DNA of 54,592 bases, taken from positions 990,704-1,045,295 of the forward strand of contig QCMW01000001.1 in assembly GCA_003213495.1 (NCBI GenBank), written 5' to 3'. The stretch is from SAR86 cluster bacterium AG-422-O05 (GTDB taxonomy: Bacteria; Pseudomonadota; Gammaproteobacteria; Magnimaribacterales; D2472). The position numbers and the translations under genes were made by a program. The notes under the pieces were generated by a model. It worked only from the letters and a program-made list of their open reading frames with translations. It did no database searches and was not told the DNA's origin. Shown here piece after piece: positions 50,521 through 54,592 of the stretch (positions are counted from its first letter, which is position 1; each line of letters begins with the position of its first letter).

Positions 50521-50690
50521 ACGCTTGAAGTGATAAATTTTGTAATAATTAAAATTATGCCTATAAATATCAAGTTGAGAATGAAGAATAACAAGATGAC
50601 TTTACCAAAAGTTATATTCTGTAAATCTTTGGAAAGCTCAGATTTTTTTCTTATTCCAAAAAAAGAACTTATAATTCTACTTAACCACAT
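50517..50690 (-). CDS. DUF2970 small membrane protein
   Basis: A 57-residue protein: WLSRIISSFFGIRKKSELSK, followed by one hydrophobic helix (FGKVILLFFILNLIFIGIIL). The opening S-S-F-F-G-I-R-K-x-S and the single C-terminal helix are the marks of DUF2970 proteins. It is upstream of trmA with an ATGA overlap, and its ATG is only 6 bases from the divergent nfuA ATG. Function unknown. Confidence 0.75.
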   Translation of the reverse strand: MWLSRIISSFFGIRKKSELSKDLQNITFGKVILLFFILNLIFIGIILIITKFITSSV

Positions 50691-50696
50691 AAAAAA

Positions 50697-51284
50697 ATGA
50701 GTGAAATAATAAAAATTACAAAATCAGCAGAAGAATATCTTGCTAAATTAATACAAGATAAAAATGAGCTAGATTTATCCATTAGAATATTCATATCTGA
50801 TCCAGGTACCCCTAAGGCTGAAACTTGTCTTGCTTATTGTAAACCAGAGGAAGCCATGCCAGATGATTTGATTATCAATTTAGAATCAATAAATATTAAT
50901 ATTGAGAAAAGAAGTGTTCCTTTTCTAAAAGACTGTGTAGTAAATTTTGACAATGATACATTTGGTGGACAACTTACAATAAAAGCACCAAATGCGAGAA
51001 TTCCAAATATATCTCCTAATAGTCCTGTAGAAGATAGAATCAATTATGTTATTTATAACGAAATCAATCCAATGCTGCAGTCTCATGGTGGAGAAGTAAG
51101 CTTGGTTGAATTTAAAGATAAAATTGCAATCCTTCAATTTGGTGGTGGTTGCCAAGGATGTGGAATGGTTGATGTAACTTTGAAAGATGGTATTGAAAAA
51201 ACTTTGACGGAACAAATCCCTGAAGTAACAGGGGTGAAAGATCTTACCGATCATTCCATAGATGATAATGCTTATTACAAGTAA
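50697..51284 (+). CDS. nfuA: Fe-S biogenesis protein NfuA
   Basis: A 195-residue two-domain protein. The N-terminal A-type-like domain (residues 1-95) lacks the Fe-S cysteines and serves for partner binding. The Nfu domain has GGCQGCGMVDVTLKDGIE (C-x-x-C near residue 153) that holds a [4Fe-4S] cluster, preceded by NPMLQSHGGEVSLVE. It delivers clusters to client enzymes, especially under stress or low iron. Confidence 0.93.
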   Translation: MSEIIKITKSAEEYLAKLIQDKNELDLSIRIFISDPGTPKAETCLAYCKPEEAMPDDLIINLESININIEKRSVPFLKDCVVNFDNDTFGGQLTIKAPNARIPNISPNSPVEDRINYVIYNEINPMLQSHGGEVSLVEFKDKIAILQFGGGCQGCGMVDVTLKDGIEKTLTEQIPEVTGVKDLTDHSIDDNAYYK

Positions 51285-51929
51285 TTAGATTTTATTTATT
51301 GAGAATAAAATTCCAAATTCAGGATGGTCAAATAAGTAAATTTCTTCATTAAAAATTCTATGCTCTTTATCAATAAAGATTTTAATACCATTATTTCCTT
51401 TTTGATTTATAAATGACTTCAAATCCAAATGTAAAAATCTTTTTTTATAAAGTTTTATATAAAATCCATAATCAAAATCATTATTTTTAAATCGTAAATA
51501 TTTTGATTCATTAAATTCAGGAATATTCTGAATCCACGAATGATGACCAAGCAGTTTTATATTATTATCTTTTGAAATATTATTTTTGAAATTCTCTAAA
51601 ATTTCCAAGTTGTCAGATTCTCTATACCAAGTAGAGGGATAGCTAGCCATTTTTTTATTGTATTGATATTCAATTATTGAAGAAATATAACTAGAGATGT
51701 TTTCAAACTTACTATATTTAGATGCAGTATTGATTAATTCAGTATCATAAAATTCAACTGTCTCATTGATATCAGGCTCATCTAGATTTGTTTTAAATAT
51801 CTCATTGGTAGAACTGGTATTAAAATCAAATAAAACTATTTCAATTTTATACTCATCTTTATTTTCAGCTTTAATAGCTTGAAAACTAGAAAGAATAATT
51901 ATTATTAAAATAAACTTAAAGTATTTCAT
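51285..51929 (-). CDS. CsiV-like periplasmic protein
   Basis: A 214-residue protein with a signal peptide (residues 1-21, cleaved after IKA). The mature N-terminus YKIEIVLFDF and the later SYPSTWYRESDNLEILENFKNN and LDLKSFINQKGNNGIKIFIDKEHRIFNEEIYLFDHPEFGILFSI fit the CsiV family, which in gammaproteobacteria lies next to mfd. In Vibrio CsiV binds peptidoglycan and is essential for cells adapting to D-amino acids. The call rests on the general pattern and the mfd neighbour (14-base overlap). The gene is Asn- and Lys-rich. Confidence 0.65.
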   Translation of the reverse strand: MKYFKFILIIIILSSFQAIKAENKDEYKIEIVLFDFNTSSTNEIFKTNLDEPDINETVEFYDTELINTASKYSKFENISSYISSIIEYQYNKKMASYPSTWYRESDNLEILENFKNNISKDNNIKLLGHHSWIQNIPEFNESKYLRFKNNDFDYGFYIKLYKKRFLHLDLKSFINQKGNNGIKIFIDKEHRIFNEEIYLFDHPEFGILFSINKI

Positions 51930-54592
51930 CTAATAACAGATTAACATTATTTCTTCTTTTATTAGCATCAGACTCAATAAATTTATAAATAAATTTATTG
52001 TCTTTGGTCAAAGAGTATTTATTAGAATCTTTAGAAATGAGATTAAGTATATTGTCGAGAATACTGTCTTTTAAGTTAGTTGAAAGTATAAAGTTTGTTC
52101 TATCTTCATAGGATTTGATGCTTTTTATACCAGTATTTACTATTCGATTTTGTATTTTTTTATTATTTAATAAATTCATTGATTCACTTGGCATTTTGCC
52201 ACATCTATCAATTAAATTTTGTTTAATTTCATCTACATTATTATTATTGTTAGTTATTTGAATCTTCTTGTAAATTTTTAATCTTTCTGTTGGCGATGGG
52301 AGATAGTTTGCATCAATATATGCTGAATCATAAAAATTTACTTCATTTAAATGCTTTTCATATTCGGATGACTTATTTGATTTTAGCGCTTCTTTTAACA
52401 TAGATAAATATAGAGATATCCCAACGTCATTTATATGACCACTTTGTTTTTCTCCAAGAATTTCACCACCCCCCCTTAAATCTAAATCTTGCTGAGCAAT
52501 TAAAAATCCTTCCCCTAATTTAGAATATTTAATAATAGAATCTAATCTAGCTTTTGAACTATTTGGTACATCATTTGAAGGAATTAAAAAATAACAATAC
52601 CCTTGTTTAGCAGATCTGCCAACTCTACCCCTTAGTTGATGTAATTGAGATAGGCCTAATTTATGTGAATTTATTATTAATATAGTGTTCGCATTTGGAA
52701 TATCTAATCCCATTTCGACAATGGTAGTACAAATAAGACCATCTAATTCACCACCTATAAAATCGTTCATAATTTGTCTTATTTCATTTTTCTTTAATTT
52801 ACCATGCGCAATACCAACTTTATATTCTGGTATAACTTTTTCAATTTCATTTTTTAATGATTCCATTTTTCCTATATTGTTTTGTAAAATAAACGCTTGA
52901 CCGCCCCTTAGCTTTTCACGACTTAAAGCTTCTTTAATCAGTTGCGTTGTATGAACTTTTAAAAATGACTTGATATTAATTCTATTTGAAGGTGCAGTTT
53001 GTAAAAATGAAAAGTCTTTTAATCCAGAGAAAACCATATTCATTGTCCTAGGTATTGGAGTTGCTGACAAATACAAAATATGTAAATTTTCTTGTTTATT
53101 TTTTATGAAGTTTTTTTGTTTAATGCCAAATTTATGCTCTTCATCAATTATTAATAGACCGACATTAGAGAAATCTAAATTATTATTAAAGGCTATATGA
53201 GTTGTTATCAATATATCAATTTTTTTATTTTTAAAGTCATCAATTATTTTTTGTTTCTCCTTAGTTGCTGTATGCCTATTAAGTTTAGTTACAGATACAG
53301 GAAAATTTTCAAATCTTTTTAAGAAAGAATTATTATGTTGATCACAAAGAACAGTACTTGGCGTAACTATGACAACTTGTTTATTTGAAAAAACCGAAAT
53401 ATAACTAGATCTCATTGCGACTTCTGTTTTACCAAAACCAACATCACCACATAGAACTCTATTCATTGGTTTTATTAATTTAATATCATTTCTAATTGAT
53501 TCAATTGCTGTTAGTTGATCGGGTGTTTCTATATAAGGAAAATCATCATTAAATTTTTCAAATGATTCATCATCAATCTTCAAAACAAATGAATTTGCTT
53601 GCAATCTTCTTGATTCAACATCCAATATCTCAGCGGCATGATCAAAAGCTCTTTTTTTAGCTTTATTTTTTTTAGATTTCCATTTGACTGATGACAATGA
53701 ATCTAAAATTAATTTTTTATCTTCAATCTTATGATGATAAGAGGATATCTTTTCAATATTTCTTAGCGGCACATATAATTTTTCATCATTTAGATAAATA
53801 ATTTTTAAATACTCATTATTACTGTTGTTGACTTGAATTACTTCTAATCCTGAATAAATGCCTAATCCATAGTCCTCATGAATTACATATTCACCTTCAG
53901 TAAAAATATTTTGAGAATATGAAGATGAATTTATTTTAACTTCTTCATTAGAATCTATGTTGTATATACCTTTATCTATATATTCTTTATGAAAATAATA
54001 TTCATTATTTATTTCATCAAATATGTTTCTAATTGGCTCAGTTTTAATAATTGAAATTTTATATTTGTGGTTTATATCCTTTGAGGCGATTGAATATTTT
54101 TTTTTAAGCTTTTGAAACTCACTTTCAATAGATGATGCAATATTAATTTTTAAATTTTCATCAAGTTTATGATTTTGAATTGAATCCTCTAAATCAGAAA
54201 ATTTATTGAATTGATATTTTATTTTACTTGCATTTATATTTTTTGTATTTTTCAAAATATTTTTTATTTCATTTTTTGTAGTAAATAAATCTTCAGGACT
54301 TATGAGGGGTCTATTTATATCATCATTTTCATCATCGTATCTTTCAGATATGAATTGAGAATATGAATCAATATAACTATTAAAATTGTCAGTTACTATC
54401 AAATTATAATTTTTAAATAATTCATTAAAACTTATAGTTTTTTTATGGAAAAATGGAAAATATATTTCTATACCTTCTGGGTTTTCTCCATTTTTTATTT
54501 TTTGGAATAAATCACAATATCTCTCATCAGAATTTTGAAAATATTCTCTCCAGTTAGTTATAAACTGATCAATGTACGACTCATTGTTAAAT
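51916..54592 (-). CDS. mfd: Transcription-repair coupling factor Mfd (5' end outside the window)
   Basis: The frame is open to the right edge of the window; 891 codons are visible out of about 1150, and the missing part is the start of the UvrB-like N-terminal module. The apparent TTG start at 54402 is just a codon in the open frame, because the upstream section (NPEGIEIYFPFFHKKTI) matches the family. Visible domains are the remaining D1-D3, the RID region (EYVIHEDYGLGIYSGLEVI), the motor with Walker A CGDVGFGKTEVAMR, DEEH box LLIIDEEHKFGIKQ, LSATPIPRTM, QLRGRVGRSAKQGYCYFL and the C-terminal domain. It removes stalled RNA polymerase and recruits UvrA. Confidence 0.94.
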   Translation of the reverse strand, partial: FNNESYIDQFITNWREYFQNSDERYCDLFQKIKNGENPEGIEIYFPFFHKKTISFNELFKNYNLIVTDNFNSYIDSYSQFISERYDDENDDINRPLISPEDLFTTKNEIKNILKNTKNINASKIKYQFNKFSDLEDSIQNHKLDENLKINIASSIESEFQKLKKKYSIASKDINHKYKISIIKTEPIRNIFDEINNEYYFHKEYIDKGIYNIDSNEEVKINSSSYSQNIFTEGEYVIHEDYGLGIYSGLEVIQVNNSNNEYLKIIYLNDEKLYVPLRNIEKISSYHHKIEDKKLILDSLSSVKWKSKKNKAKKRAFDHAAEILDVESRRLQANSFVLKIDDESFEKFNDDFPYIETPDQLTAIESIRNDIKLIKPMNRVLCGDVGFGKTEVAMRSSYISVFSNKQVVIVTPSTVLCDQHNNSFLKRFENFPVSVTKLNRHTATKEKQKIIDDFKNKKIDILITTHIAFNNNLDFSNVGLLIIDEEHKFGIKQKNFIKNKQENLHILYLSATPIPRTMNMVFSGLKDFSFLQTAPSNRINIKSFLKVHTTQLIKEALSREKLRGGQAFILQNNIGKMESLKNEIEKVIPEYKVGIAHGKLKKNEIRQIMNDFIGGELDGLICTTIVEMGLDIPNANTILIINSHKLGLSQLHQLRGRVGRSAKQGYCYFLIPSNDVPNSSKARLDSIIKYSKLGEGFLIAQQDLDLRGGGEILGEKQSGHINDVGISLYLSMLKEALKSNKSSEYEKHLNEVNFYDSAYIDANYLPSPTERLKIYKKIQITNNNNNVDEIKQNLIDRCGKMPSESMNLLNNKKIQNRIVNTGIKSIKSYEDRTNFILSTNLKDSILDNILNLISKDSNKYSLTKDNKFIYKFIESDANKRRNNVNLLLDEIL

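Noticed and set aside
54402-54404. TTG at 54402 as the mfd start
   Set aside because: The frame remains open to the window edge and the upstream residues match the Mfd N-terminal module, so the gene is simply cut by the edge.
1-54592. CRISPR array, prophage, IS element or integron
   Set aside because: No regularly spaced repeats, transposase, integrase or phage structural genes were seen; gene order and composition look chromosomal throughout.

Overview
The window is AT-rich, densely coded chromosomal DNA from a streamlined gammaproteobacterium, most like the marine SAR86 group. This assignment is an inference from gene content (E. coli-type YadGH, TatD, NhaB, RNase T, QueF, TrmA-DUF2970 and Mfd-CsiV neighbours, an rne/rluC/rpmF/fab/acpP/mltG/tmk/holB block, one TonB-dependent receptor, a DUF3604 protein and a laminarinase-like GH16). 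Gaps are mostly below 60 bp, many start codons overlap the previous stop, and TTG or GTG starts are common. I see no phage, IS element, CRISPR array or plasmid gene. Layout from left to right: 1-1105 holds the end of a minus-strand operon with an ELM1-like protein and the start of a glycosyltransferase cut by the window edge. 1174-6306 runs rightwards with a small conserved protein, an HPP membrane protein, BolA, an RND/MMPL exporter, a class III CoA-transferase and an orphan protein. TatD is on the minus strand. 7159-13811 is a long rightward run: acyl-CoA thioesterase, MoxR-type ATPase, CoxE-like VWA protein, polytopic permease, YadG/YadH ABC exporter and QueF, closed by tRNA-Ser(GGA). 13931-15366 is the most unusual stretch: a MarR-like winged-helix gene and a small gene under a near-perfect LexA box, both apparently leaderless, with a membrane protein between them, followed by about 200 bp of strongly structured non-coding sequence ending in a Rho-independent terminator. 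15377-19085 carries an EamA transporter, a rhodanese and a TonB-dependent receptor with its own terminator, then tRNA-Arg(TCG). 19325-23230 is a three-gene unit of DUF3604 metal-dependent hydrolase, membrane-anchored PpiC isomerase and HupE/UreJ-like permease. 23248-26506 is a complete pantothenate/CoA cluster (coaBC-panB-panC-panD), followed by a secreted metallo-beta-lactamase-fold protein. Around 27400-27811 a Trm112-like gene and tRNA-Arg(ACG) run leftwards. 27886-29727 has an orphan CofE homologue, pdxJ and grxD. On the minus strand follow rnt, a ferredoxin-NADP reductase and metG. A cysteine-free Mrp ATPase and mlaA run rightwards, dusA and nhaB leftwards, and nudC converges on rne. 40155-45809 is a condensed version of the E. 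coli rluC-to-holB block: rluC, rpmF, fabD, fabG, acpP, mltG, tmk and holB, without plsX, fabH, fabF or pabC. The right end holds an SDR, grxC, a sodium:alanine symporter with a large insertion, the GH16 lipoprotein, trmA-DUF2970, nfuA, csiV and mfd (cut by the window edge). The genes combine core functions (tRNA and rRNA modification, CoA, fatty acid and B6 synthesis, Fe-S delivery, DNA repair) with scavenging functions (TonB receptor, glucan hydrolase, symporters). Two themes stand out. Several proteins have lost structural zinc or Fe-S cysteines (RNase E, HolB, NudC, the Trm112-like protein, Mrp). Several genes have a -10 box only 6-8 bases before the start codon, which implies leaderless transcripts.
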